From contig JANNMS010000148.1 in NCBI GenBank assembly GCA_031398055.1, positions 1-64,000 of the forward strand: a stretch of DNA of 64,000 bases, written 5' to 3'. The translations under genes and the position numbers were made by a program. A model generated the notes under the pieces. The model searched no databases, was not told where the DNA came from, and worked only from the letters and a program-made list of their open reading frames with translations. This document shows positions 47,901-55,252 of this stretch, in pieces (position 1 is the first letter of the stretch; each line of letters begins with the position of its first letter). This DNA is from M3007 sp031398055 (GTDB lineage: Bacteria; Bacteroidota; Bacteroidia; Chitinophagales; Saprospiraceae).

Positions 47901-48821
47901 ATCATTAAAATTGGTATTCGCCCACTCGCAATATTCCTCTGAGCCAAAAACAAATTCAAATTCAACGGTATTTGCGGTCGGTTCAAAATCAAATTCAATC
48001 TTCGATAAATCAAATTGATTGCCCGAACCGACATTCAACAAATCCGGGTCGTCCGGCGTGTCACCAATCAAAAAACCACCCGCGCCGCCCGCAGAATTTG
48101 GCCCCGGCAAAAAACTGATGGGCGCACACGACATCACCATGCCATTATTAAAACCGATGGTGGTTTGCCCATTTGCAAAAGTTCCACGCGAATTGACATG
48201 GCCGGAAGAAGTAATACCGGACACGCCAAAACAGCCGCCGCCCACCAAAACATCGGTAATCAAAACACTGGCCGGAGCAGTGGCCACCGTCAAATTTGGC
48301 GGATTTTGGCTGCTGGTTGGTGGGTTGGCTGGTTGATTTTTTGTTGTCAAATCGGAAATCCGCTTTTGAAAATCTTGAAACCATTCCGAGTTTCCGTCAA
48401 TTTTTATATCATCTTGCTTGTAAACTGAAACCACGACCGGCACGGCTTCGAAAAAATCAGAAACCAAACACGCCACCGAAAATTCCTGCGCGGTGTCCGT
48501 TGGAAAATAGGCGCGCATATTTTCACCGAAAGTTTCCGGGTCATTTTTGGCGGCTTCTTCCACCGCATTTTCCAAAACCCGCACCCGAAATTGATTGGGG
48601 TTTTCAAGTGTTTTCGTATTGACAAGAATATAATGTTTTTGCCCGACTGACAGCCCGGTGACTTTGATTTTTGTCAAACCGGGCATCAATTCAATTTGAT
48701 GGCGCGTGCCATTTTTTAGTGAAATGGTCGGGATTTCTGAATTTGAAATTTGCCCAAAAACACAGGGCGCGGCGATTAAAAAGGTGATGGGGAAAAGGAT
48801 AGCGGTAAAAAAGTTGCGCAT
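38982..48821 (-). CDS. Giant T9SS type B surface adhesin with about 26 tandem repeats
   Basis: A 3279-residue protein. In order: signal peptide (1-24), an N-terminal domain with a possible propeptide role, a choice-of-anchor L domain (about 190-430, VLVGGGCFGVSGI ... FVFGSEEYCEWANTNFNDVFGFF), a Calx-beta-like segment (about 440-540), PKD-like and SprB repeats (540-870), about 26 repeats of about 84 residues, one more SprB repeat, and a CHU_C-type (type B) T9SS domain (IYDRWGEHVFQAKDF). Each tandem repeat has a Cys near its start, a YxW core, GNIVSGxTTLNPxV, GTYxLxITN and NGCT. The two cysteines may form one disulfide per repeat. It would be displayed on the cell surface, probably for adhesion or gliding. 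Codon use shifts toward AT between about 46.0 and 48.0 kb. Confidence 0.92.
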   Translation of the reverse strand: MRNFFTAILFPITFLIAAPCVFGQISNSEIPTISLKNGTRHQIELMPGLTKIKVTGLSVGQKHYILVNTKTLENPNQFRVRVLENAVEEAAKNDPETFGENMRAYFPTDTAQEFSVACLVSDFFEAVPVVVSVYKQDDIKIDGNSEWFQDFQKRISDLTTKNQPANPPTSSQNPPNLTVATAPASVLITDVLVGGGCFGVSGITSSGHVNSRGTFANGQTTIGFNNGMVMSCAPISFLPGPNSAGGAGGFLIGDTPDDPDLLNVGSGNQFDLSKIEFDFEPTANTVEFEFVFGSEEYCEWANTNFNDVFGFFISGPGIVGNQNIAVLPGGAGEVSINNVNQFNNTGFYVNNNNGGSCNGLPPFNMADIQLDGFTVQLTATATVQECETYHLKLAIADRGDAIFGSAVFLKANSFSAGSVVSGEVVVPGIPNQTWVYENCGEIFIKFIRNGGDINTEENVDITILPSSTAEGFGVDYWNLPEPLVIPPGATFILVPISVIADGIAEGDETIEILINSPCFCADPIIITIKDIPPIEPNLEDLDLCGVSSTTLNPAPTGGHAPYSYVWGDGESTPTLFVNQSGTYTVTITDDCGGTATDEATVTISPLSTATLTGSGSLCAGQTGSFNLTITLVGAAPWDVEIDMNGTPTSYTFTSSPGIINVTEPGTYSITSVSTNGCDGTPIGEVTIAEIEIVAELDATEPACGTINNGSITATGSGGSAPYGYVWNTGALSQTINNLPLGTYTVTVVDAGGCSATAETTLTQPPPLLVSVNSTTNLDCNNPIGSIDLQVDGGSPSYDFNWSNGSSDEDPEITAGGTFTVTVTDDNGCTKTTSATVSANLTLPIAVANAPGLISCTNNTITINGNGSSTGASFTYQWDGPSFVCCETTLNPQVDQGGTYTLTVTNSINGCTKEVTVNVNENTTLPEVNLNVPNNIACTSPQITISGVGSTTGAGIVYQWTAAPGNIVSGGTTLNPVVNQAGTYTLVITNNLNGCTAEGTATVEGNTILPIAVIAPPSGVNCTNPELDLDASGSSGNGPINFNWNATGGGNIVSGDDTATPTIDEGGTYIVTVTDSENGCTATAQVVVAESFTPPLAVANTPGLITCANPQITINGNGSSVGGNFNYDWDGPGIVSGNNTLNPIVDAAGTYTLTVTNTTNGCTAEDEVTINESTDFPEVNLDADEISCDDPTISISGSGSTTGAGINYLWTTADGNIVSGGTTLNPTVNLAGTYTLVITNSTNGCTADGEITVDGNTIHPTAQIAPPDVVNCFFPEIQLDASNSTSNSGSIDFSWTASPGNISSGDDSANPFVDEGGTYFVTITDPQNNCTSTASITVSQNLTPPNAAIAAPPELDCDNPTILLNANGSSNGANFSAEWWSPDGNIMAGANTLMPEVDQAGTYILTITNEINGCTAENEVEVEADQDLPQADAGSDEQLDCSQLQINLDGTASTTGVGIVFQWSTADGNIVSGANSLSPLVNQSGFYTLVVMNSSTGCSSEASVFVNDNIIYPEANALPPDPLNCNTPIASINGLGSSLGSEFEYVWTTTNGFIENGEDSLEPEVSAPGTYTLVITNQDNFCTATTQVVVDEDIATPFATAQALSNLTCQFPQVQLSGNGSSDDGGSTFVYQWTTSNGNIVSGATNLNCTVNQPGTYILQVSNLQNGCTDSAPVSVTTNQTFPTVAVAVPDVFDCNTNTMNLNAAGSSAGNNFAYVWATSNGNIVSGGTTLNPTIDQPGVYDFTVVNTQSGCTSTVSITVSTNYNAPTAVAAPGGILSCTVNSLILNGNGSSTGNNFTYNWTTVGGNILSDGTTLNPSVNAVGTYILEITNSQNGCTSTATTTVSADANLPQANAGQPDTLTCFSNQIQIAATASQGNDFAYVWTGPGIVNGQGTLNLTVNQPGQYHLLVTNNLNGCTANSSVQIGENQALPLAEAGLTDELTCIKTTVILDAAGTSTGSNFNYIWTSPTGNLIVGATTLTPQISQPGTYNLLVTNTENGCTSTDAVVIFQNISNPTADAGAAKQIDCQNPTVNLSGTGSTGANFSYLWTSPNGNIANGATTLNPTIDAAGTYNLLITNNLNGCTATDFATVSKDANLPVALGVPSGKLTCAVKNISINATTSSQGAGFTFNWTTTNGNFTAGQNTLSPTVNQPGQYILTILNTSNNCDATATVNVEIDTISPAADAGAPAVISCAVPILTLDGSNSSLGNQFSYNWTTQNGQIVSGNTTLNPTVNESGFYEIEVLDKSNGCTNTATVQILRDQNTPEADAGAAKILTCTAATLNLDGSLSSQNPTFIYQWTTVGGNILSGANTLNPQIDKIGTYNLLITNPINGCTDLASVTVTQDKVNPLAAVAAPPILNCELTEAILNTAGSSMGNNFNFTWTTVGGNILSGGTSGAPKIDAPGTYNLLITNTVNGCTATATTTVSEDVNLPIVDAGQTSVLSCSSPTFTLAGSATNAGSNFSINWSTPNGNIVSGATTLTPIINASGNYILTVVNNLNKCQTVDNVQITQDASLPISVAATTGVLTCSVLEVNLTGAGSSTGAAFSYEWTTQTGSIVSGGTTLNPTVSEPGQYFLTVKNTANDCETIGSVTVLENILPPTALAAAPVTLTCSATSIKLDGAGSATGSQFSYFWTTVNGIIFSGGTTLTPTVTAAGTYILQVTDSQNGCTATASQQVVQDLNAPTAVAAQPGELTCKVLSVNLNGVGSTVGNQIEYLWTSTNGNIVSGTTSLNPTVDEPGIYKLIITNKDNGCTAATTVNVLENVAKPAADAGNLGFLTCTKTTASLAGTGSGGTAGVSYFWSASNGGVIISGENTPTPTVNSAGIFTLIITDNYNGCTQSDQTQVLADVAPPLVAIAQPNILTCKILQIPLDAAGTSTGADFQYSWSGAGLVAGETTLFPTVNEPGNYNLLVTNLDNGCTKTSSILVSEDIKLPTAEAGNGFTINCETVEGNLDAAGTSTGQNFVYQWNSPDGNIVSGATTLNPLVNLQGNYNLQVTNVLNGCTSSDAVEVLLSTDVPTGLEVRSDPPNCTGKKGEMKIENIVGGVGPFLYSLDGGQSFAANPKFHNLPPGTYNLLIQDVNGCEIGQEITFPTPVLPTVEVDPELKLAFGENGKITAQSNLPLSEIDSVIWSPTEGLTFTANPLEVIAQPASNTQYTVTIINKDGCEDRAKINVKVDQPAIWVPNVIQTKSLLGNDHFTIYSKEGTILKINTLQIYDRWGEHVFQAKDFLPNDPKFGWDGSFEGKLMTPAVFVWWAEITLTDGSIIFMEGDVTVAD
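39770..46290. repeat. About 26 tandem coding repeats, period about 252 bp
   Basis: Homologous units can be followed by the recurring gtgcagccgtt-type word every 250-255 bases (for example near 40045, 40300, 40555 and 40806). The units differ by substitutions and small indels rather than being identical, so expansion is old or diverged under selection. Confidence 0.88.
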
Positions 48822-49201
48822 ATTTTAAATGGTTGAATGATTGGTTGGCTGGAAAATAGGCGGTTTCTGAAATTTGAAAAATTTCAGAAATCTGGACTGG
48901 CTGTTGGGAAAGTGAAAATTCTGGCTGGCGAGGATTGAAAAGAAAATGCCCGTGTCAGATACAACGAGGCGCGTTTTTGTTGACAAAAAATCGGTGCGGG
49001 AGAACAAAAATTCGTCTGTAAATTTAGTGCGAAAATAGTTTGCACGTTTTAAATACTATTTACCCAAACATTGTTTTTTCGTCAACCGTCCATTTTTCTA
49101 TTTTGAAAAAGAAAAATACGCCACCGAATCAGGTTTTTTTTTCTGGCAGGTGACTCCGTCAAATTTTGAGTTGCATTTTTGAGGCTAAAATTTTTACCAA
49201 A
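48822..49201. other. Intergenic stretch with one small hairpin
   Basis: Between the divergent adhesin gene and the methyltransferase gene. A 12-bp hairpin (tttctgaaattt, then aatttcagaaa, 48866-48892) is present. No convincing promoter box, RNA gene or open frame was found. Confidence 0.5.
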
Positions 49202-49996
49202 ATGAATCAAGAACAATTTTTCGAAGCCAACCAAAAAGGCTGGAACGCCAGAGTGGCCGTCCACGAAACCTCCGATTTTTACGATTTAGAAAATTGGAAA
49301 AAGGGAAAAACCAGTCTCCAAGAAATCGAACTGCGCGAGGTCGGCGATGTTTCCGGGAAAAAATTGCTGCATTTGCAATGCCATTTTGGGCAAGATACTT
49401 TGTCGTGGGCGAGGCTCGGCTCGAAAGTTACGGGCGTTGATTTTTCGGAAAATGCGATTGATTTGGCCAAAAAACTGTCGAAGGAATTGGATTTCCCCGC
49501 CCGCTTTGTTTGCTGCAACATTTATGATTTGCCGCAAAATTTGACCGGAAAATTCGACCTCGTTTTTACTTCGTGGGGCACCATCGGCTGGTTGCCCGAC
49601 CTCGACCGTTGGGCAAAAATCATCCGCCATTTTTTGAAAAAAGGTGGGCGTTTTTACATCGCCGATTTTCATCCGGTAGTCTGGATGTTCGACGATGATT
49701 TTACTTTTTTAAAATATCCGTACCACAAAACCGAGGTCATCGAAAACGAGGAAACTGGAACTTACGCCGAGCGTTACGCTGAAATTTCGCACAAAGATTA
49801 TTGCTGGAACCACAGTCTGTCGGAAGTCGTCAACGCTTTGATTTCCAATGGTTTGCAGATAGAATTTTTGAACGAATATCCGTACTCGCCCTACGATTGT
49901 TTCTCCAAAACGGTGCGCGGCGAGGACGGTTTTTTTCGGATAAAAGGTTTGGAAAACATCATTCCGATGGCGTATTCGATCTCGGCGCGAGGTTAG
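49202..49996 (+). CDS. Class I SAM-dependent methyltransferase
   Basis: A 264-residue methyltransferase. Conserved words are NQKGWNARVAVHETSDFYD, motif I LLHLQCHFGQDTLSWARLG, VTGVDFSENAIDLAK, DLVFTSWGTIGWLPDL and the GGRFYIADFHPVVWMF block. These are typical of a Bacteroidota and Firmicutes family of small-molecule methyltransferases of unknown substrate. The ATG at 49202 was chosen over an upstream TTG because family N-termini begin here. A family B palindrome starts at the first base after the stop. Confidence 0.86.
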   Translation: MNQEQFFEANQKGWNARVAVHETSDFYDLENWKKGKTSLQEIELREVGDVSGKKLLHLQCHFGQDTLSWARLGSKVTGVDFSENAIDLAKKLSKELDFPARFVCCNIYDLPQNLTGKFDLVFTSWGTIGWLPDLDRWAKIIRHFLKKGGRFYIADFHPVVWMFDDDFTFLKYPYHKTEVIENEETGTYAERYAEISHKDYCWNHSLSEVVNALISNGLQIEFLNEYPYSPYDCFSKTVRGEDGFFRIKGLENIIPMAYSISARG

Positions 49997-50085
49997 TTTT
50001 CTCCAACCACAAAGGCACAAAGAAAACATAAGTTGTTGCCAATCAAGTTCTTATGTTTTCTTTGTGCCTTTGTGTTTGGAGAAAA
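49997..50085. repeat. 36-bp palindrome (family B, copy 3)
   Basis: Arms 49997-50032 and 50050-50085 match at 35 of 36 positions around a 17-base loop. The loop-proximal word aaaacata is shared with the other two family B copies. It begins directly after the upstream stop and ends 17 bases before the MFS gene ATG. Confidence 0.9.
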
Positions 50086-50102
50086 TTACCTTCGCTGCCG
50101 AA

Positions 50103-51275
50103 ATGAAATCTAAAAGTCTTTTCACCCGCCCGTTTTTGTTGATGTGCATTTCGCAGGCACTTTTCGCGGCAAGTTTTAACATGATCATCCCCGAATTGCC
50201 GTCGTACCTCACCTCGCTCGGCGGCGGCGAACACAAAGGTTGGATTATCGCACTTTTCACCATCACCGCAGGCATTTCGAGGCCGTTTTCCGGCAAATTG
50301 GCGGACACCATCGGGCGACTTCCAGTCATGTATATTGGCGTGGCAGCCACGATGTTGTGCAGTTTTGCGTATCCGTTTTTGCCGTTTGTCAGCGGATTTT
50401 TCCTGCTCCGTTTTTTGCACGGTTTTTCGACAGGTTTCAAGCCAACCGGCACCTCGGCCTACGTCGCAGACATTGTTCCCGACAACCGGCGCGGCGAGGC
50501 GATGGGCATTTTGGGTATCAGTTTTAGCATCGGGATGAGCACCGCGCCGATTGTCGGGGCATGGCTGGGAAAAGGGTTTTCGTTGGATATTTTATTTTAC
50601 ACCGCAGGTTTTTTGGCGGTGCTTTCGATGGTGATTTTATATAATTTGCCGGAGACGCTCGTCCATCGCAAACCCTTCTCTTTCAAGCTTTTAAGGATAA
50701 AAAAGGACGATATTTTCGACCCACTTTCCTTGCCCGCAGGCATCGTGATGGTGCTGAGTTACGGATGTTACGGCGTCATTTTGACCCTCGGCCCCGACCT
50801 CAGTGATGCGCTCGGTTTGTCCAATCGTGGGATTATTTTTGCCATTTTTACGGTGGCATCCATCACGGTGCGGATTTTTGCGGGGCGGGTTTCCGATCGC
50901 ATCGGGCGGGTGCCGGTTTTGAAAGTTTCGAGCCTGATTTTGGGTTTTGGAATGGTGCTTTTTGGCCTCGCCCGCACCCCGGAAATGCTTTACCTCGCGG
51001 CGGCAGTTTTTGGCATCGGCAACGGCACTTTTTCCCCGGCAATCAATGCTTGGACGGTAGATTTGGGGCATCCAGAACGCCGCGGGCGCGCACTCGCAAC
51101 CATGTACATCGCTTTGGAAATCGCCATCGGTTGCGGAGCCGTTTTTTCAGGATGGTATTTTGCCAATGATTTTGGGCGAATGCCCGTTATCTTTTTTGCG
51201 GCGGCGGTTTCTTGTTTTTCGGCGTGGCTTTATTTAACTTTTAGAAAAAATGAAAAGGAACACCGATTGGACTGA
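50103..51275 (+). CDS. Major facilitator superfamily transporter
   Basis: A 390-residue, twelve-helix MFS permease. The loop 2-3 motif appears as SGKLADTIGRLPVMYIG and its second-half counterpart as AGRVSDRIGRVPVLKVS. The N-terminus (RPFLLMCISQALFAASFNMIIPELPSYLTSLG) resembles drug or sugar efflux permeases of the multidrug type. Substrate unknown. The ATG at 50103 was chosen because an upstream in-frame start would translate the palindrome. Confidence 0.9.
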   Translation: MKSKSLFTRPFLLMCISQALFAASFNMIIPELPSYLTSLGGGEHKGWIIALFTITAGISRPFSGKLADTIGRLPVMYIGVAATMLCSFAYPFLPFVSGFFLLRFLHGFSTGFKPTGTSAYVADIVPDNRRGEAMGILGISFSIGMSTAPIVGAWLGKGFSLDILFYTAGFLAVLSMVILYNLPETLVHRKPFSFKLLRIKKDDIFDPLSLPAGIVMVLSYGCYGVILTLGPDLSDALGLSNRGIIFAIFTVASITVRIFAGRVSDRIGRVPVLKVSSLILGFGMVLFGLARTPEMLYLAAAVFGIGNGTFSPAINAWTVDLGHPERRGRALATMYIALEIAIGCGAVFSGWYFANDFGRMPVIFFAAAVSCFSAWLYLTFRKNEKEHRLD

Positions 51276-51351
51276 TTTACGATGATTTTTTTAGAAATTA
51301 AAATCAGCCCAATCCGAGTTCCAAATTATTACCCAATTTATCTTTTCAAAA

Positions 51352-53361
51352 ATGACTTCAAAAATTTTCAATCCATTGATTTTCAAATATTTATCTCTCT
51401 TTATTTTATTGGGCTGCTCGTTTTTTGCCACCGCCCAAACCGAATTTCACACCCAAACTTCCACCACAAAAAAGGCACTCCGAGCCTTCGAAAACGGCAT
51501 CATTTTCGACAACCGCAACGACGTTGAAAAAGCCGCCGAAGCGTTTTCGGATGCCACCGAGGAAGACTCGATTTTTGTCGATGCGTTTTTTGAACTGGCA
51601 AACGTGCAGGCAAAACTCAAAAATTTCACTGCCGCAAAAACCAATTTTGAAAAAGTGCTGGCACTCGCCCCCGATTTTCACCCAAATATTTTGCTCAGTT
51701 TGGCGATGGCCGAGTGGGAATTGGACAAATTTGGCGAAGCCGCGACCCACGCCGATGCATTTTTGGCAAAAAATCCGCCGAGCGAAAAAATGAAACGCCT
51801 CGCAAAACGGCTTTCTGAAAATGCCCGTTTTTCGGAAAATGCGGTTAAAAACCCAGTTCCTTTTTCCCCAAAATCTTTGGGAATCGGGGTCAATTCGCCC
51901 GAAAGTGAATATTTGCCTTCTTTGACTGCCGACGGCGAAACCTTGATTTTCACCCGTTTGGATGGCGGTTTTGATGAAAATTTTTATGTTTCTGAAAAAA
52001 ATGACAGCCTCGGTGGTTCGGGAGCGAAGTCGAGTGATTGGTCACTCGCAAAACCGGTCGTCGAAGTAAATACCAACGAGAATGAAGGCGCGGAAGCCAT
52101 TTCCGCCGACGGAACTTGGCTGGTTTTCACGGCCTGCAACCGTCGAAATGACAACTCGCAGGGCAGTTGCGATTTGTACTGGTCGCAGCAAAAAAAGACG
52201 GGTTGGACGAAGCCGCAACCGTTTTCGGCGACCATCAATTCGAGGGATTGGGACGCGCAGCCCTGCATTTCTGCCGATGGTAAAACGTTGATTTTCAGCA
52301 GCGAACGTCTCGGCGGGGTGGGTGGCCGCGATTTTTGGTTTTCGGAACGGACGGCTGGAAAATGGTCGCCCCCGAAAAATTTGGGCGACAAAGTCAACAC
52401 GATTTACGATGAACAATGCCCGTTTTTGCACCCCGACGGTCAGACTTTGTATTTCACTTCGAACGGCCATCCGGGGCTGGGCGACAACGATTTATACGTT
52501 TCGCGTCGCCAGCCCGATGGGTCGTGGGGCAGGCCTGAAAATTTGGGTTTTCCAATCAATACAAAATCGCAGGAAGGCACTTTGGTGGTCAGTTTGGACG
52601 GTCGGACGGCTTATTTTTCAAGCACAAAAACCGGCGGCACTGGCAAAAATGACTTGTATTCTTTCGATTTGCCGGAAGCCGTGCGGCCAAAACCAGTGAC
52701 TTATGTCAAAGCAAAAGTCCGCGACGCAGTCACCCGCCAATCCATCGTGGCGCAGGTCGAATTTGTGGATTTATCGAACGGGGAAGTTTTTGCGGAAGCC
52801 TCGACGAAATCGGACGGCACGTTTTTGACCTGCCTGCCACTCGGAAAAAACTATGCTTTGAATGTTTCAAAAAAGAAATATTTGTTCGCCACCGAGAATT
52901 TTTCGCTGGCTGGAAATGCCGATTTTTCAAAACCATTTTTATTGGAAATTTTGCTGCAACCGATTGAAAATCAAACCGCTACGAATCCTGGGGAAAGCCT
53001 CGAAAAAACGCCAACAGTTGGAAGACCAGTGGTTTTGAACAACGTGTTTTTTGATTCTGGAAAATCGGAACTGCTCCGAGAATCGGCAATTGAGTTAAAC
53101 CGTCTGGCAGAATTGATGCTCGAAAATCCAAGTTTAAAATTTCAAATCAATGGCCACACCGACAGCGACGGGGATGAAATTTTGAACCAAAAACTTTCGG
53201 AAGCACGCGCAAAATCGGTGTTTGATTTTTTGGTTTCGAAAAATGTGCCAGCCGAACGGTTGAGTTTTCGAGGTTTTGGAGAGACGATGCCAATTGATTC
53301 GAACGATTCGGAAGCGGGAAAAGCGAGGAACCGGAGGACGGAGTTTGAGGTGATGCGGTAG
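51352..53361 (+). CDS. OmpA-family protein with TPR and PD40 propeller
   Basis: The 669-residue protein has a signal peptide (1-29), TPR-like repeats (about 40-160), a beta-propeller of PD40/WD40-like blades (about 180-440, recognisable by LTADGETLIFTRLDG, ISADGKTLIFSSERLGGVGGRDFWF, LHPDGQTLYFTSNGHPGLGDNDLYV), a CarboxypepD-like segment (about 450-540) and a C-terminal OmpA peptidoglycan-binding domain (560-669, INGHTDSDGDE ... RAKSVFDFLV). This architecture is common in Bacteroidota, some members being PorE-like T9SS components. It would tie the outer membrane to peptidoglycan. Role in T9SS is only a possibility. Confidence 0.9.
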   Translation: MTSKIFNPLIFKYLSLFILLGCSFFATAQTEFHTQTSTTKKALRAFENGIIFDNRNDVEKAAEAFSDATEEDSIFVDAFFELANVQAKLKNFTAAKTNFEKVLALAPDFHPNILLSLAMAEWELDKFGEAATHADAFLAKNPPSEKMKRLAKRLSENARFSENAVKNPVPFSPKSLGIGVNSPESEYLPSLTADGETLIFTRLDGGFDENFYVSEKNDSLGGSGAKSSDWSLAKPVVEVNTNENEGAEAISADGTWLVFTACNRRNDNSQGSCDLYWSQQKKTGWTKPQPFSATINSRDWDAQPCISADGKTLIFSSERLGGVGGRDFWFSERTAGKWSPPKNLGDKVNTIYDEQCPFLHPDGQTLYFTSNGHPGLGDNDLYVSRRQPDGSWGRPENLGFPINTKSQEGTLVVSLDGRTAYFSSTKTGGTGKNDLYSFDLPEAVRPKPVTYVKAKVRDAVTRQSIVAQVEFVDLSNGEVFAEASTKSDGTFLTCLPLGKNYALNVSKKKYLFATENFSLAGNADFSKPFLLEILLQPIENQTATNPGESLEKTPTVGRPVVLNNVFFDSGKSELLRESAIELNRLAELMLENPSLKFQINGHTDSDGDEILNQKLSEARAKSVFDFLVSKNVPAERLSFRGFGETMPIDSNDSEAGKARNRRTEFEVMR

Positions 53362-53366
53362 TTTGG

Positions 53367-55247
53367 TCATGTTTTTTTCACCAAAACCAACTTTGTTTTA
53401 TCCCATTTTGAAACGATTTTCAAAAAACTGAGCCAATCGGCAAATCGTTCTTTTGGAAAAATTTTACTGTTCAAAATCAGTTTTCGATGGATTTCAACTT
53501 GCCCGTTTTCAAATTTTACCGAAATTTCAAATTGCCCAAAATCTGAATCCACGGCCGTCGGTTCGAGTTGATTTTCAAGTTGAAAACCTGCCGGGACGGA
53601 AATTTTTACCACATCATTTTCCGTTAAACCACGCGAATCGGGTTGAATCGAAAACCGCCGGACGGTGTCGACCACTGGAATTTCCAATTTTTCAGAAAGT
53701 AAATTGACGGGTAAAAACAAACGTTTCCCGCTTACCGTCGCCAGCCGAGGCAGAGCCAGTTCAAGGTTTTGTTCGACCGATGGCAAGCGTTTTTTGATGC
53801 GTTTGAAACTGAGTGTTTTTATTTCAAAGTCATTGACGTTCAATATTTTATAAAAATATTTTTGCTGAAACTCAGGTGAAAGTTCGGCCAATTCGGAAAC
53901 CACATTTTGTGAAATTCCTTGAAAAATTCCTTTCGATTTTAAAGTTGCACTGCCGTCCGGCGCGAGTGAAATTTCGGTTTCCCGAAAAACCGTGTTTTGG
54001 GTTTCGTCATATTTTGGGGTGTGCAACAATTTGCCGCCGCCGGGGCAAATCAACAAGGCCGGGCGGTTGTCGGTAAACGTACCCAAAAATCCACAACTCT
54101 CTGATTGTGAGGTACATTCGAGCCAAAACGTGTCGTTTTTGACCGGGGCGCAAACGATGATGTGGTTGAAATGTGGGTTTGGAAAATCGGGAAATTGCGC
54201 CGCCGCTGCCGTTTCGCCAGCCTGAATAATTGCGTAAAATGCCTCGACCTCGACAGCCCGCAACATCGAAACCATGTAATTGCTCAACCCTTTGCAATCG
54301 CCGTATTTGAATTCGTCAACTTCCGACGCGGGCGCGGGTTGCCAGCCGCCGATGCCGAGTCCAACAAAAAAATAGCGCGTCGTGGCTTGCAGGTTTTCAT
54401 AAATCCGTTGGATTTTGCAGGCGTCGTCGGGGCAATCGGCCACCAATTTTTTCAATTTTTCGATGGTTTCCGGCGGCAATTCTTGCCGGTTTTGGTTGAG
54501 TTTTTCCAAAAATTTTCCGTACCCATTCCACGAACGCATGTCGCCACGAACGCCTGCAAATTCAAAATCGGTGGGCGCCACCAAAACTTTTGGCAACGGC
54601 AAATCGCCCACCGGCATGAACGGTTCGGGGCGAAATGCTTTGATATTTTCAAATTCCCAGCGACTTTCAGATTTTTTGCAGGCCGTCGGCAAGTTGATTT
54701 CACGGATTCTGGCGGCCAAACCGGGCGGCATTTTCAATTCAAAACTGGCGTGTTCGACTGCGACCGAGGGCGATTCCTGCGGCTCAAAATTTGGGTAAAA
54801 CATCAAACCGATGTGCTTTTTCGAAACGGTGTATTCAATGGTGTACGGAAAATTTCTGCCCGGCAGTTTCAGGATTTTGTAGCGGACATCGTTCACGAAA
54901 TACTGGGCGACTTTGAAATCTTCGATGTCCTTTTTTTTCAAATTCCGAACCAACGTACCCGCTGCATCGAAAACTGACGCCTCGATGTTTTCAATTTTTT
55001 CAAAAGGATAGTAATAAAAATACGGCTCGCCGAACTGCTGAAACGCCCGTTCGTTCAACAAAGTAACCGCCCGGTGCTCGACGGATTTGGCCTCGCCGAT
55101 GTTTTCAACATAAAATGTAAAATCGTAATTTCGGACGACGGCATCGGCATTTTCCAAAAGCGATTTTGAAATGTTGGAAAATGCGTAGTTCGGTTGGGAA
55201 TTCGAAAAAAATGGAATAAAAATGGATAGAAAAAGTAGAGATTTCAT
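53367..55247 (-). CDS. DUF3857/transglutaminase-like protein with intact catalytic Cys
   Basis: The 626-residue protein has a signal peptide (1-17), an N-terminal DUF3857 domain (about 30-200) and a transglutaminase-like domain (about 260-400). The catalytic candidates are present: Cys318 (KYGDCKGLSNYM), His362 (HFNHIIV) and an acidic residue in FWLECTS (Glu377, where the classic family has Asp). A C-terminal DUF3858-like beta domain follows. It acts in the periplasm, perhaps as a peptidase or amide-forming enzyme. The ATG at 55247 lies six bases after the upstream gene's stop; a TTG overlapping that stop is the alternative start. Confidence 0.86.
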   Translation of the reverse strand: MKSLLFLSIFIPFFSNSQPNYAFSNISKSLLENADAVVRNYDFTFYVENIGEAKSVEHRAVTLLNERAFQQFGEPYFYYYPFEKIENIEASVFDAAGTLVRNLKKKDIEDFKVAQYFVNDVRYKILKLPGRNFPYTIEYTVSKKHIGLMFYPNFEPQESPSVAVEHASFELKMPPGLAARIREINLPTACKKSESRWEFENIKAFRPEPFMPVGDLPLPKVLVAPTDFEFAGVRGDMRSWNGYGKFLEKLNQNRQELPPETIEKLKKLVADCPDDACKIQRIYENLQATTRYFFVGLGIGGWQPAPASEVDEFKYGDCKGLSNYMVSMLRAVEVEAFYAIIQAGETAAAAQFPDFPNPHFNHIIVCAPVKNDTFWLECTSQSESCGFLGTFTDNRPALLICPGGGKLLHTPKYDETQNTVFRETEISLAPDGSATLKSKGIFQGISQNVVSELAELSPEFQQKYFYKILNVNDFEIKTLSFKRIKKRLPSVEQNLELALPRLATVSGKRLFLPVNLLSEKLEIPVVDTVRRFSIQPDSRGLTENDVVKISVPAGFQLENQLEPTAVDSDFGQFEISVKFENGQVEIHRKLILNSKIFPKERFADWLSFLKIVSKWDKTKLVLVKKT

Positions 55248-55252
55248 GGTTT

